Shown here: positions 43,203-51,575 of the stretch, in pieces
How positions within the stretch are numbered: position 1 is the first letter of the stretch
Layout of the letters: every line of letters begins with the position of its first letter
Made by a program: the position numbers and the translations under genes
Origin: Pradoshia eiseniae
Lineage (GTDB): Bacteria > Bacillota > Bacilli > Bacillales > Pradoshiaceae
Assembly (NCBI RefSeq): GCF_002946355.1
Contig: NZ_PKOZ01000004.1
Coordinates: 124,001-188,000, forward strand
DNA: 64,000 nucleotides
Direction of reading: 5' to 3'
Notes under the pieces: model-generated
Database searches by the model: none
Told to the model about the DNA's origin: nothing
The model's input: only the letters and a program-made list of their open reading frames with translations

Positions 43203-43795
43203 TGCTTATCAAACCCACTCCAGGACGATTCCGATAAAGTTCCTTTCGACTGAAATGAAGTATGCCCGTCATTTACCTGCATGTAATTATAAAGATGATT
43301 TGTCTGCCTGAGAGTCTCCTGCATTTTCTGGTGAAGCTTTGATTTCAGCAGAGCTGTCCGCAGCATCTGATTTTCGATGATGCTATAGGAAACAGGAATT
43401 ATGGTTGATTGCTTGTTCCTGAAGTTGATTTGCGTTTTTGCAGGCGCGAGGCGAATCCTTGAAACAATATGTTCATAGGAAAGCCAAACGCATGTGTCTC
43501 TTTGCGGCGACGTCGTCGGAAAAAAGAACAAACCATTTGCCGGGTCAATGGCGATCGGGACCTTATGCGAGATATTCAAGAGCTCCTTCGTCCCTTCACA
43601 TCTCCCATCGAAGGAGGAACCGAAAAACTTGCAGCTTGTTTTGACAACATCCAAGGGCTTCTGAGGAACTAAGAATTCTTCATTATATTCGATTATTTTC
43701 GAATAGGTCTTATAGCCATATTCCACCGGAATGACCGCAAAGGTATAAGGACTTATTTCATATTCTTCTTTTTGATTTATGAAGCGTTCTTCCAT
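43199..43795 (-). CDS. comK: Competence transcription factor ComK
   Basis: 198 aa. Aligns well with B. subtilis ComK: EYEISPYTFAVIPVEY, YSKIIEYNEEF, CKFFGSSFDGRCEGT, ISHKVPIAIDP, FFPTTSPQRDTCVWLSY and PVSYSIIENQMLRTALLKSKL. The master activator of DNA uptake genes. Start chosen at ATG 43795 (AGGAGG five bases upstream). The C-terminal MecA-interaction region (LYNYMQV in place of FMLYP) is divergent, so proteolytic control may be altered; that is inference. Lies next to the IDEAL protein gene. Confidence 0.9.
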   Translation of the reverse strand: MEERFINQKEEYEISPYTFAVIPVEYGYKTYSKIIEYNEEFLVPQKPLDVVKTSCKFFGSSFDGRCEGTKELLNISHKVPIAIDPANGLFFFPTTSPQRDTCVWLSYEHIVSRIRLAPAKTQINFRNKQSTIIPVSYSIIENQMLRTALLKSKLHQKMQETLRQTNHLYNYMQVNDGHTSFQSKGTLSESSWSGFDKH

Positions 43796-43999
43796 AACTT
43801 CCTCCTTAATTAAGACAATTTCACTACCACAGTAACAATATACCATAACACATAGTAAAAAAGTCATAATTTGTCAAATAAATCCAAATATTAGGTCGCT
43901 AAAAATATAGAACAAATTAATTTTCAGAATTATTAAAACATTCAGTTGTTTTTTCACTCCGACTGCTATATAATAAAAAAAAGCAACGGGGGGATTCAT

Positions 44000-44227
44000 A
44001 TGAATCACGAAAAAGCAAATACAGATATGGTCAATGCTGATGTGACTGCTGCCCAGGGACTAACAGAAGAAGTATTAGTAGATATGATGATTTACGAAGC
44101 CCAATTAACCCATGCAAAGCGAAAACTAAAAGACAAAATTGACATGGTCTTAGACAAAAGAGATAAAGAGCTTTTCCTTCAATTATCCTCAGAGCTGATT
44201 GAATTAGAGAAGAACTTCGGGAATTAA
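44000..44227 (+). CDS. yhzC: IDEAL domain protein YhzC
   Basis: 75 aa. Acidic N-terminal half, then KLKDKIDMVLDKRDKELFLQLSSELIELEK, the IDEAL motif. Same position beside comK as in B. subtilis. Function unknown; IDEAL domains occur in small regulators and in a few competence/sporulation proteins. Start ATG 44000 with GGGGGG upstream; the ORF's earlier ATG at 43946 lacks an RBS. A terminator follows. Confidence 0.85.
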   Translation: MNHEKANTDMVNADVTAAQGLTEEVLVDMMIYEAQLTHAKRKLKDKIDMVLDKRDKELFLQLSSELIELEKNFGN

Positions 44228-44240
44228 TAAATGAACCAAT

Positions 44241-44273
44241 AAAACCGCCCCTTAAAAAGAGGCGGTTTTATTA
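44241..44273 (+). terminator. Terminator after yhzC
   Basis: Stem aaaaccgcc / ggcggtttt (44241-44249, 44261-44269), T-rich tail. Confidence 0.85.
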
Positions 44274-44277
44274 TGGT

Positions 44278-44780
44278 CTATAAAAACAAATCAAGCAGCA
44301 AAGCGCCGCCAAAGACGGCAAAGGAAAGAATGGTCTCAAATACAATCCACGTATGGAAGGTCCTCTCAATGCTCAGGCTCAAATATTCCTTCATTATTTA
44401 CATGAGAGAACATCAATGAACCCACTCCCGTTGCGATTATGAGCAATTTCAGTTTGACCCTGACATGCTCACAATAATCGGAGACATGATTCCGGCCGCC
44501 ATCGTAAGAGCTACAGTTGCCAACTCGGTTGCAATCTGAACCAAACCGGCAGCCAAGAAGCCAAGAATGAATGGAAAAAGCGCATACTTTCAGACATCTC
44601 CCCAATTAATGCCCCAACACCGCTCTCAATCAAGACTTGCTTAGCCGCCACCTGTGCCAATAATCAGCACAATCAACCCTACCGGCAAAATACATGCTTC
44701 TACATATCTCTTGATGGCCTGCCATTCCCTGCTTATATCCAAATAATAAGGTTAGAATCAAAAGATAAACTTCTATTTTA
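44278..44780 (-). pseudogene. Remnant of a GntP/GntT family gluconate permease
   Basis: The minus strand, read across several frames, gives pieces of the permease C-terminal half: LLILTLLFGYKQGM, VEACILPVGLIVLIIG, LIESGVGALIGEM, TMAAGIMSPIIVSMSG, LLIIATGVGSLMFSHVN and a final LSIERTFHTWIVFETI ending in TAG at 44278. The N-terminal two thirds are missing and at least four frame changes or small deletions separate the pieces. A proton-coupled gluconate symporter was evidently lost. No gntK or gntZ neighbours. Confidence 0.75.
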
Positions 44781-44819
44781 CACCTCCTACTTTTTCTACC
44801 TTTTGACCCAGAAGGTAAA

Positions 44820-44846
44820 ACAAGCTGCCCCAAAAGAACGGGCAGC
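44820..44846 (-). terminator. Terminator-like hairpin
   Basis: Stem agctgccc / gggcagct with TTGTTTT on the minus strand; it could terminate the M48 gene transcript or a vanished gene between 44850 and 45010. Confidence 0.55.
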
Positions 44847-44849
44847 TCA

Positions 44850-45010
44850 TTCCAAACCTAATCATGATAATAGACCAGCAACTAAAGATTCTTTGGTCAA
44901 GGTAAATTCTCTGACCGAAGCACTGGAACGTGTGACAGCACATTCATTTCCTGATAGGACATCTGTTTTCCTCTTCATTGCCGTCATTTTAGCAAGAGAG
45001 TCCGTGAGCA
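44850..45010. other. Unassigned region after the M48 gene
   Basis: Short minus-strand frames (for example an ATG-started 21-codon frame with AGAGG upstream) are present, but none long enough to call. Probably decayed sequence. Confidence 0.35.
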
Positions 45011-46285
45011 CTATTTATCCTGCATTTTTTCATACTCTTTAACGAGTTGGATACGCTCGAGCATCGAGGGATGGCTATTACGGAACAGCTTTACGAGGAA
45101 AGGCGGATTCATTTGACTCAAGCCACTTTCCGAAAGCTTCTGAAACGATGTGACAGCGGCTTCTGGGTTATCCGTCATCTTAAGGGCATATTGATCAGCC
45201 CGTGTTTCCTGGACTCTTGATACATAATTTGTGATTGGATTGGCCGCGAACAGGAGAATAGATGTAATCAGTAAGAAAAGGGGCAAGGAGGAAATCTTCT
45301 GCATTGATTCAAGCTGATAAAGCTCTCCCCGCTTCCGAATGACCCGCTTCATCCATTTATCTGTTAGCCAAAGTCCAACCAAAGTTAAGAGCAAGTATCC
45401 AGCAATCCCAAGATAAATATGCTTTTCCACATAATGATTCATTTCATGCGCCATGATGAAGAGAATCTCATCGTCATCAAGACTGCTAAGTGTCGTATCC
45501 CAAAGGACGATGCGCGAATTAGCGCCTACACCAGTCACATAGGCATTGAGTGAATTGGTTTTTTCAGACATATTTACTTCATAAACATGATCGGTTGGAA
45601 TCTCCGCCTTGGCAGCGAGCGCCAGAATTTTTTCTTCCAGCTCCTTATCTTGCAAAGGATAAAACTCATTATATAGCGGGTCTATCACAACTGGCTGGAT
45701 GAACATCACGAAGATCGTAAAAGGAATCGACAGAAGCCAGCCAAACAACCACCAGCGTTTAGGACTCTTGTGGATGAGCCAGTACAGAACGATGACGACA
45801 ATAGCAGTCATTGTATAATCCACCCAGAATTCAATCAGGTTATCCTTCATCCATGAAGAAAACACTTGCGTGGAAATGCCGTATGATAAGGATATCTTAT
45901 AGCGTAAATAGGATAATGGAAGAAAGACGACAAACATCAATAAAGATAGCCAAAAAACATAGGCGCCCGTTTGCATGAACTGTCTCTTCCACGAATCCCT
46001 CCCCCAGCGATCAAGTCTCTTGGAAAGGCCTGACACGAGAACCATTCCAAAAAATAGCCATTCCAATGGCGTACTGATGAAAAAGAAGAAATTCCTGATT
46101 TTTGAGTAGGTCTCGCTATTTTCAAGTGTCTTGCTGTCCATAAACGTCATTGGGTCAACACTTGTACCTTTTAAGGAATCCGGTATGCTTGTATCGGCCC
46201 CGTGAAACAAATAGATGTAAATGGAGAAAGCATAAAGAAGAAACAAACCAAATGCGGCCAAAAACCATTTTTTCCTCACGAACAT
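45011..46285 (-). CDS. yhfN: M48 family CAAX-type membrane metalloprotease (YhfN-like)
   Basis: 424 aa Ste24-like peptidase. Seven or so membrane helices; zinc motif HEMNH within IMAHEMNHYVEKH and the downstream Glu ligand in RVQETRADQYAL. N-terminal prodomain segment (PDSLKGTSVDPMTFM) as in B. subtilis YhfN. Probably cleaves membrane or exported proteins at the cytoplasmic face. Start ATG 46285 with GGAGGGGG upstream. Confidence 0.88.
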   Translation of the reverse strand: MFVRKKWFLAAFGLFLLYAFSIYIYLFHGADTSIPDSLKGTSVDPMTFMDSKTLENSETYSKIRNFFFFISTPLEWLFFGMVLVSGLSKRLDRWGRDSWKRQFMQTGAYVFWLSLLMFVVFLPLSYLRYKISLSYGISTQVFSSWMKDNLIEFWVDYTMTAIVVIVLYWLIHKSPKRWWLFGWLLSIPFTIFVMFIQPVVIDPLYNEFYPLQDKELEEKILALAAKAEIPTDHVYEVNMSEKTNSLNAYVTGVGANSRIVLWDTTLSSLDDDEILFIMAHEMNHYVEKHIYLGIAGYLLLTLVGLWLTDKWMKRVIRKRGELYQLESMQKISSLPLFLLITSILLFAANPITNYVSRVQETRADQYALKMTDNPEAAVTSFQKLSESGLSQMNPPFLVKLFRNSHPSMLERIQLVKEYEKMQDK

Positions 46286-46549
46286 TTCCCCCTCCTAAAT
46301 TTCCATCTATATATATGTATATATAGACAAGTTAGAACTTCTTTAGTGTAACCTTGATGAGACTAGAATATCGAGAAGAATTGGTCCCCACTCCCCCCTC
46401 CCACCTTCTTCATTTGTTCTAATTATCTAATCCAAAAGACCCTTGTGCAGCCATTGCTAATTTAATAGACTCTTAGGGTGCTAAATCATTTTGCTAGAAA
46501 CTATGCATCTAAGAATTAGCTACTAATACTCAAGGGGGAAATCAGCTTA

Positions 46550-47395
46550 ATGAAAAAGGTATTGCCTGTGTTTCTATCATTTATTCTAATCCTATCGGTA
46601 TTTACCTCAATCGGTGTCCCAGACGCTGAAGCAGCAACAGCGAAAACATTATACGTCCAGTCCTCAACAGGATTGAAATCATCAGCGAAAAGCAGTTCAT
46701 CTACTTTACTCACTCTATCAGCAGGTAGAGCTCTTTCCATTGATACGGGAACACTGAAGAATGGGTATTATAAAACGAAAACCTCCGGCAAAACAGGCTG
46801 GGTACTAAAGAGCAAGGTCAGTCAATCTGCCCACTCTTTAAGCAAACAAAAGATATATAAAACAACAAGCATCAAAAGCAAAGTCCTAAAGACGTTAAAC
46901 GCCAAACAAAACGTAACGATCATCGGCAAGTCAGGCGAGCGTTATAAGGTAAAATCAGGTTCAACTGTCGGCTGGGTTGTTTCTTCTAAATTCAAGATTG
47001 GAACATACACCTTAACCTTTGAGGAACAGGTCGTGAAGCTAGTGAATGAAAAGCGAGCAGCTGCTGGCTTAAAGGCATTGAAGAGCTCCTCAAGCCTGAA
47101 TAATGTGGCAGAAAAGAAGTCCAAGGATATGCGGGACAAAGGTTATTTCTCCCACACGAGCCCAACCTATGGTAATCTTCCTTCTATGCTAAAGAAATTT
47201 AGCATTTCTTATAAGGCAGCCGGTGAGAATATTGCTGCCGGACAAACGACCCCTGCTTCAGTCGTCAGCTCCTGGATGAAAAGCCCGGGTCATAAAGCAA
47301 ACATCCTATCTAAGAAATACACCCATATCGGTGTCGGATATGTCTCTGGCGGTAATTACCGTCATTACTGGACACAAATCTTCACCGCGCAATAA
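46550..47395 (+). CDS. Secreted CAP-domain (SCP/PR-1) protein with two SH3b domains
   Basis: 281 aa. Signal peptide 1-29 (KKVLPVFLSFILILSVF, cleavage near AEAATA), two SH3-like repeats (residues 33-90 and 92-150, each ending in GWV), then a CAP domain (157-281) with EEQVVKLVNEKR, KKSKDMRDKGYFSHTSPTYG, GENIAAGQT and SPGHKANIL. Bacillus homologues such as YkwD are related; function unknown, with SH3b domains suggesting cell-wall binding. RBS AAGGGGG upstream of ATG 46550. Confidence 0.9.
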   Translation: MKKVLPVFLSFILILSVFTSIGVPDAEAATAKTLYVQSSTGLKSSAKSSSSTLLTLSAGRALSIDTGTLKNGYYKTKTSGKTGWVLKSKVSQSAHSLSKQKIYKTTSIKSKVLKTLNAKQNVTIIGKSGERYKVKSGSTVGWVVSSKFKIGTYTLTFEEQVVKLVNEKRAAAGLKALKSSSSLNNVAEKKSKDMRDKGYFSHTSPTYGNLPSMLKKFSISYKAAGENIAAGQTTPASVVSSWMKSPGHKANILSKKYTHIGVGYVSGGNYRHYWTQIFTAQ

Positions 47396-47398
47396 TAT

Positions 47399-47440
47399 GT
47401 AAGTAAAACCCCGCCAAATTAATGGCGGGGTTTTACTTAC
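47399..47440. terminator. Bidirectional terminator with 17-bp perfect arms
   Basis: Arms 47399-47415 and 47424-47440, GC core ccccgcc/ggcgggg flanked by T/A runs, 8-nt loop. It overlaps the azlD stop codon. Confidence 0.92.
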
Positions 47441-47742
47441 ATGTACATAGAGAGTCCGGCTAAGACAGCAATTGAGCCAAGCACAACAACGATTACATTT
47501 GCGCCAAGCAAAGAGATGACCACAGCGGAGAAGCCGCCTACTAGTCCGACCCAAATGTTCTCCTGGATATAAAGCACACCAGGGAAAATCAAGGCACCAA
47601 GCGTCGCATAAGGAATATTCTCGAGAACACGCATCCAAAATGGCGGCAGACTGCCCTCTTTAAAAAGCCAAAAAGGAAGCATGCGAGGAAGATAGGTTGC
47701 AATCCCCATCCCCAGTATCAAAATGAAAATGGAAACACTCAT
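47437..47742 (-). CDS. azlD: AzlD family branched-chain amino acid exporter subunit
   Basis: 101 aa, four membrane helices. Start at ATG 47742, overlapping the azlC stop (ATGA) with GGGGAG upstream. The conserved YLPRMLPFWLF segment and FPGVLYIQEN fit AzlD. Works with AzlC to export branched-chain amino acids or analogues such as 4-azaleucine. Confidence 0.9.
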   Translation of the reverse strand: MSVSIFILILGMGIATYLPRMLPFWLFKEGSLPPFWMRVLENIPYATLGALIFPGVLYIQENIWVGLVGGFSAVVISLLGANVIVVVLGSIAVLAGLSMYM

Positions 47743-48461
47743 GCTGCATTTCTCCCCTTTCGATTTCCATACATCCATTCCACTCCAATAGATGCCAACA
47801 GAGCAGATACGATTAGTGACCAGCCTGTTGTCAGAAACTCAAAATAGGTGAATAGAAAATTCAACCCCGCACCGCTCAGTGCTAAGGTTAAGATTTTTCG
47901 GCTCTTGGAAAGTGCCGGCATAAGCAGGGCGATAAACATAGCATATAGCGCTATTCCCATACTCTCCTTAAGCACATCCGGCAGGCTTGCCCCAAACAGA
48001 TATCCGAGCAGTGTACTCAATAACCAGCTAACATAGGCAATCCCACCAAGACCAAACATAAATCCTGCAGTAATCTTGCCAGATTTCATGGAAGCGACTG
48101 AAAATGTTTCATCTGTAATCCCAAAGGCATAAATCAGCTTTTTCCATAGCGGTTCCTTTGCCGCTCTTGCCTGTATAGAAGCAGACATCAAGAAGTGCCT
48201 GCTGTTGAGGATAAAGGTAGCCATGATAATTTCAGCAATTCCTATCCCAAGTGATAATAAGTTTAACGCTATGTATTGTGCAGCCCCAGCATAGACAATG
48301 AGGCTCATAGAAAAAGTCTCTGCCAAGGACAGCCCAGATGATTTGGACAGGAGACCAAAGGTGACAGCGACTGGAAAATACCCAATTGCAATGCTCACTC
48401 CAGCCCTTAGGCCATTCATGAAGTCAGAGGTCTTCACATAGCCTGCCTGCAGTTCTTGCAT
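47739..48461 (-). CDS. azlC: AzlC family branched-chain amino acid exporter subunit
   Basis: 240 aa with the AzlC signature: GLRAGVSIAIGYFPVAVTFGLLS, YAGAAQYIALNLL, FILNSRHFLMSASI and FGITDETFSVA. Start ATG 48461 with AGGGAGG upstream. Followed by azlD with 4-bp overlap. A perfect palindrome lies 43-68 bp upstream (48504-48529). Confidence 0.92.
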   Translation of the reverse strand: MQELQAGYVKTSDFMNGLRAGVSIAIGYFPVAVTFGLLSKSSGLSLAETFSMSLIVYAGAAQYIALNLLSLGIGIAEIIMATFILNSRHFLMSASIQARAAKEPLWKKLIYAFGITDETFSVASMKSGKITAGFMFGLGGIAYVSWLLSTLLGYLFGASLPDVLKESMGIALYAMFIALLMPALSKSRKILTLALSGAGLNFLFTYFEFLTTGWSLIVSALLASIGVEWMYGNRKGRNAA

Positions 48462-48503
48462 GCTGTAAAACCTCCCTATAACATTTTAGCTAAATATACG
48501 GCA

Positions 48504-48529
48504 AAATGTCTGGCCTAGGCCAGACATTT
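48504..48529. promoter_or_regulatory. Perfect 26-bp palindrome between ABC transporter and azlC
   Basis: Every base pairs with its mirror; core ctggcc/taggccag arrangement with a CTAG centre. On the minus strand it is followed by TTTTGCC, so it may terminate the ABC transporter operon; its position 43 bp before azlC also fits an operator. Confidence 0.6.
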
Positions 48530-48545
48530 ACTTAGGGCCACCCTA

Positions 48546-49340
48546 TTAACCAAGCAGGCTCCTATCAGATATGGAAGAATCACGCTTAAGTTTCTGGAAC
48601 TCTGCCAACAGCTTCTCAACCGTTAGTGTTTGTTTGACAACTGTGTCTGCCTCATAAATGATTTCCCCACCGTCCATCATGATCAGTCTGCTTCCAAGGT
48701 CTAGCGCCTGCTGCATATTATGAGTGACCATCAGTGTCGTAAGCCTATGCCTTTCAACCAGCTGCTTTGTAAGGTCTGTAATCAAGGCAGCTCTTGAGGG
48801 ATCTAAGGCAGCCGTATGCTCATCAAGAAGCAGGATATCCGGTTCTGTGAAGGTTGCCATCAATAGAGACAGCGCCTGCCGCTCCCCTCCTGAGAGAAGA
48901 CCGACTTTGGCTGACAACCGATCTTCCAGCCCAAGATGCAGCTCAGCCAGCTTTTCTTTAAAGAGTATTCTCCTCTTATTGGTCACCCCAAACCTAAAGC
49001 CGACTCTTTTCGTACGTGCGTAGGCAATTGCCAAATTCTCTTCGATAGTCATATGAGGGGCCGTACCAGCAAGCGGATCCTGAAAGACTCTGCCAATCTT
49101 GCGTGCCCGTTTATGCTCTCCCATGCCTGTCACATTATCACCGTTAATATATACGCTCCCGAAATCAGGGAGCAGCTTTCCGGAAATCAAATTCATCAGG
49201 GTTGATTTACCGGCGCCGTTACTGCCGATGATCGTCACGAAATCTCCTTCGTTCAGTTCCAGATTAACATCCTTCAAGGCGATCTTTTCATCCGGAGACC
49301 CTTCATTGAACACTTTACTGATCTGGTTTAGTTGCAGCAA
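48546..49340 (-). CDS. ABC transporter ATPase (TrpZ-like, amino acid type)
   Basis: 264 aa. Walker A GSNGAGKS, LSGGERQALSLLMA signature, ILLLDEHTAALDP Walker B with an unusual EH instead of EP. TTG 49340 is the start (GGGAGG eight bases upstream), overlapping the permease by 26 bp. Part of a three-gene operon with a pfam04392-type binding protein and a BPD_transp_2 permease. Confidence 0.88.
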   Translation of the reverse strand: MLQLNQISKVFNEGSPDEKIALKDVNLELNEGDFVTIIGSNGAGKSTLMNLISGKLLPDFGSVYINGDNVTGMGEHKRARKIGRVFQDPLAGTAPHMTIEENLAIAYARTKRVGFRFGVTNKRRILFKEKLAELHLGLEDRLSAKVGLLSGGERQALSLLMATFTEPDILLLDEHTAALDPSRAALITDLTKQLVERHRLTTLMVTHNMQQALDLGSRLIMMDGGEIIYEADTVVKQTLTVEKLLAEFQKLKRDSSISDRSLLG

Positions 49341-50340
49341 GCTGCTCGCCTCCCTTTCCAGTTGCTCTCGCTTGGATGTTCAGCTTCAAGCGGCTGCGTT
49401 TCTGTCGAAATTTCTTATAGGAATCGACCCATTTAGGGATAAGTAGTGCAATGATAACCATGATAGCGGTAATCAGCTTCATATCACCCGCTTCCAAAAA
49501 TTCAACCTTCAAAGCAAACGCAACTACAAGCCTGTAAACAATGGCACCGCCAATGACAGCAAGCGTAGCTCGCACAACTGATTTTGCCCCAAAAATTGCC
49601 TCACCAATGATAACTGAAGCAAGACCGATGACAATCATGCCAATTCCCATTCCAACATCAGCAAATCCGTTATATTGAGCGACAAGCCCTCCAGAGAAAG
49701 CTACTAGCCCATTTGCCAGACCTAACCCAATCATTTTTGTCCAATCTGTATGAACAGAAAAGCTTCTGACCATTTGTTCATTGTCCCCAGTTCCGCGAAT
49801 GGCAAGACCTATCTCTGTTTTTAAGAAGGCATCCAGCAAGAGCTTGATTACCAATACAAAGATTGCCATAGGCAAAAGGATGGACCAAGTAGAAGGAACA
49901 AATCCCGAAAGGCCAACCGTATTAAGAAACGCCCCCAGTCCTTCATCAATACCAAGCGATTCAAACCATGAGCGAAAGACGGTGAAGACCGTTTCCTCTG
50001 AGGACAGGGGAACATTTGGCTTACCAAGGATTCGCAAATTAATAGAATACAAGGCAATCATCATCAAAATCCCTGATAATAAAGGATTAATTCGGCCTTT
50101 CGTATGCAGCAGACCTGTCACCATTCCAGCCATAAATCCTGCAACCAGTGCCATGCCCGATGCCAAGAAAGGGTTTGTGCCATTGCTGATCATGATTGCG
50201 GCCACCGCTGCTCCTGTCACAAAGCTTCCATCGACCGTCAAATCAGGAAAATCTAATATCCTGAAGGATAAATAGACTCCTAGAGCCATTAAACTATAGA
50301 TTATGCCGGCCTCAACCGACCCAAAAACAGATGTAAACAA
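49315..50340 (-). CDS. ABC transporter permease (TrpY-like, BPD_transp_2)
   Basis: 341 aa, eight to nine membrane helices. GIIYSLMALGVYLSFRILDFPDLTVDGSF, LLSGILMMIALYSINLRI and GLANGLVAFSGGLVAQYNGFADVGMGIGMIVIGLASVIIG are typical of this permease family, which is paired with ABC_sub_bind lipoproteins. Start TTG 50340 with GAGAGGAAG upstream. Ligand probably an aromatic or other amino acid, not proven. Confidence 0.88.
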   Translation of the reverse strand: MFTSVFGSVEAGIIYSLMALGVYLSFRILDFPDLTVDGSFVTGAAVAAIMISNGTNPFLASGMALVAGFMAGMVTGLLHTKGRINPLLSGILMMIALYSINLRILGKPNVPLSSEETVFTVFRSWFESLGIDEGLGAFLNTVGLSGFVPSTWSILLPMAIFVLVIKLLLDAFLKTEIGLAIRGTGDNEQMVRSFSVHTDWTKMIGLGLANGLVAFSGGLVAQYNGFADVGMGIGMIVIGLASVIIGEAIFGAKSVVRATLAVIGGAIVYRLVVAFALKVEFLEAGDMKLITAIMVIIALLIPKWVDSYKKFRQKRSRLKLNIQARATGKGGEQLAATKPDQ

Positions 50341-50392
50341 ATATCTCTTCCTCTCTGCTTGGATTCTAGCCCTCTATCCATTCTATTGGCAT

Positions 50393-51367
50393 CTATTCTA
50401 TATATTCAGCCTCTTCTTTAATACTCTCGACGTCGACTCCCATCTTCTCAGCAGCAGATTTATTAATGACTAGCTTCAAATCTCCAGGCACTTCAACCGG
50501 AATGTCCTTCACTTCTTTATCATCCTTTAGAATTTCCACTGCCTGTTCGCCCGCCTGGTAGCCGATATCATAGTAGCTGAAACCATAGGCAGCAAATCCG
50601 CCTCTTTCTACTGAATCAAGCTCTCCAACAAAGAGAGGGATTTTTTCCGCCTCCGCAACAGAAGTAACTGATTCAAGAGCGGAAACAACCGTATTGTCCG
50701 TCACAATAAAGATGGCATCGACTTTTCCTGCCAGGGATTCAGCTGCCTGTTTCACCTCGGCAGATGTCGCAACAGATACCTTTTGCAGCGTAAGGCCATT
50801 TTTCTTTGCCTCTTCCTCTGCTTGTTTCACCTGTACTTCTGAGTTTTGCTCACCAGAATTATAAACCGTGCCGATTTTTTTATACCCCATATCGGCCATT
50901 AGCTTCACTGTATTGGGAATTGCATCAGGATGTGAATCTGTTGTGCCCGTCACATTCTTATCCGGCTTTTCAAAGTCTTTCACTAGTTCGGCACCTACTG
51001 GGTCTGTCACCGATGTGAAGACAACGGGAATATCTTTTGTCGCATTAGCTGCTGAAAGGGCACTAGGCGTTGCATTAGCAAAGATTAAATCTACCCCATC
51101 TCCAGCAAAATTGGTTGCGATTGTCTGATTGTTTGTTGCATCCCCTTGTGCATTTTGTTCATCAAACTTCACCTCAAGACCAGCGTCCTCAATAGCCTTT
51201 TTAAATCCTTTCGTTGCTTCATCCAATGATGGATGCTCAACATATTGTGAAATACCTACCTCAAACGCCTCTTCTTTCTCTCCAGATGAGCTATCATCAG
51301 ATCCGCAGGCTGTCACAATCATTGAAACCCCCACTGCTAGTGTTAGCCCCAACCATTTCTTTTTCAT
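50393..51367 (-). CDS. Substrate-binding lipoprotein (TrpX-like, ABC_sub_bind family)
   Basis: 324 aa. Lipobox VTAC near Cys21, acidic linker DDSSSGEKEEA, then VGISQYVEHPSLDEATKGFKKAI, the pfam04392 start; FTSVTDPVGAELVKD and ALESVTSVA follow. The family includes TrpX/CD1-type binding proteins for tryptophan or phenylalanine. Start ATG 51367 with GAGGGG upstream. First gene of the operon. No T-box or attenuator is visible in the short leader. Confidence 0.9.
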   Translation of the reverse strand: MKKKWLGLTLAVGVSMIVTACGSDDSSSGEKEEAFEVGISQYVEHPSLDEATKGFKKAIEDAGLEVKFDEQNAQGDATNNQTIATNFAGDGVDLIFANATPSALSAANATKDIPVVFTSVTDPVGAELVKDFEKPDKNVTGTTDSHPDAIPNTVKLMADMGYKKIGTVYNSGEQNSEVQVKQAEEEAKKNGLTLQKVSVATSAEVKQAAESLAGKVDAIFIVTDNTVVSALESVTSVAEAEKIPLFVGELDSVERGGFAAYGFSYYDIGYQAGEQAVEILKDDKEVKDIPVEVPGDLKLVINKSAAEKMGVDVESIKEEAEYIE

Positions 51368-51468
51368 TTTTATGTCCCCTCTCACACTGAATCTTTTTGT
51401 CTCTTTTTGTTGATTTTTGGCATTTTTATACCTTTAAGTTTTTACACTTTTAGGCTATTGTTTGCTAA

Positions 51469-51497
51469 ATTATAGCTTGGTAGACCTATAATTGCAA
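51469..51497 (-). promoter_or_regulatory. Sigma-A promoter of the ABC transporter operon
   Basis: Minus strand: TTGCAA (51497-51492), 17-bp spacer, TATAAT (51474-51469), about 100 bp before the ATG. Confidence 0.75.
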
Positions 51498-51499
51498 AT

Positions 51500-51514
51500 A
51501 ATATTTTGAATATT
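51500..51514. promoter_or_regulatory. Weak CodY-like box upstream of the ABC transporter promoter
   Basis: AATATTTTGAATATT matches the CodY consensus AATTTTCWGAAAATT at 12 of 15 positions and abuts the -35. Confidence 0.3.
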
Positions 51515-51575
51515 TAGCAAAATCTAAAAAGCCGTTCATTTACGGTTCCAAATCACAGACAAAATAGGGAAGATT

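Noticed and set aside
43868-43999. ComK box (AAAA-N5-TTTT pairs) in the comK/yhzC intergenic region
   Set aside because: A/T-rich stretches are present but no pair with correct spacing was found, so autoregulation sites are not called.
44803-45042. Plus-strand ORF of 79 codons
   Set aside because: No RBS; lies antisense to a hairpin and the M48 gene end; composition not protein-like.
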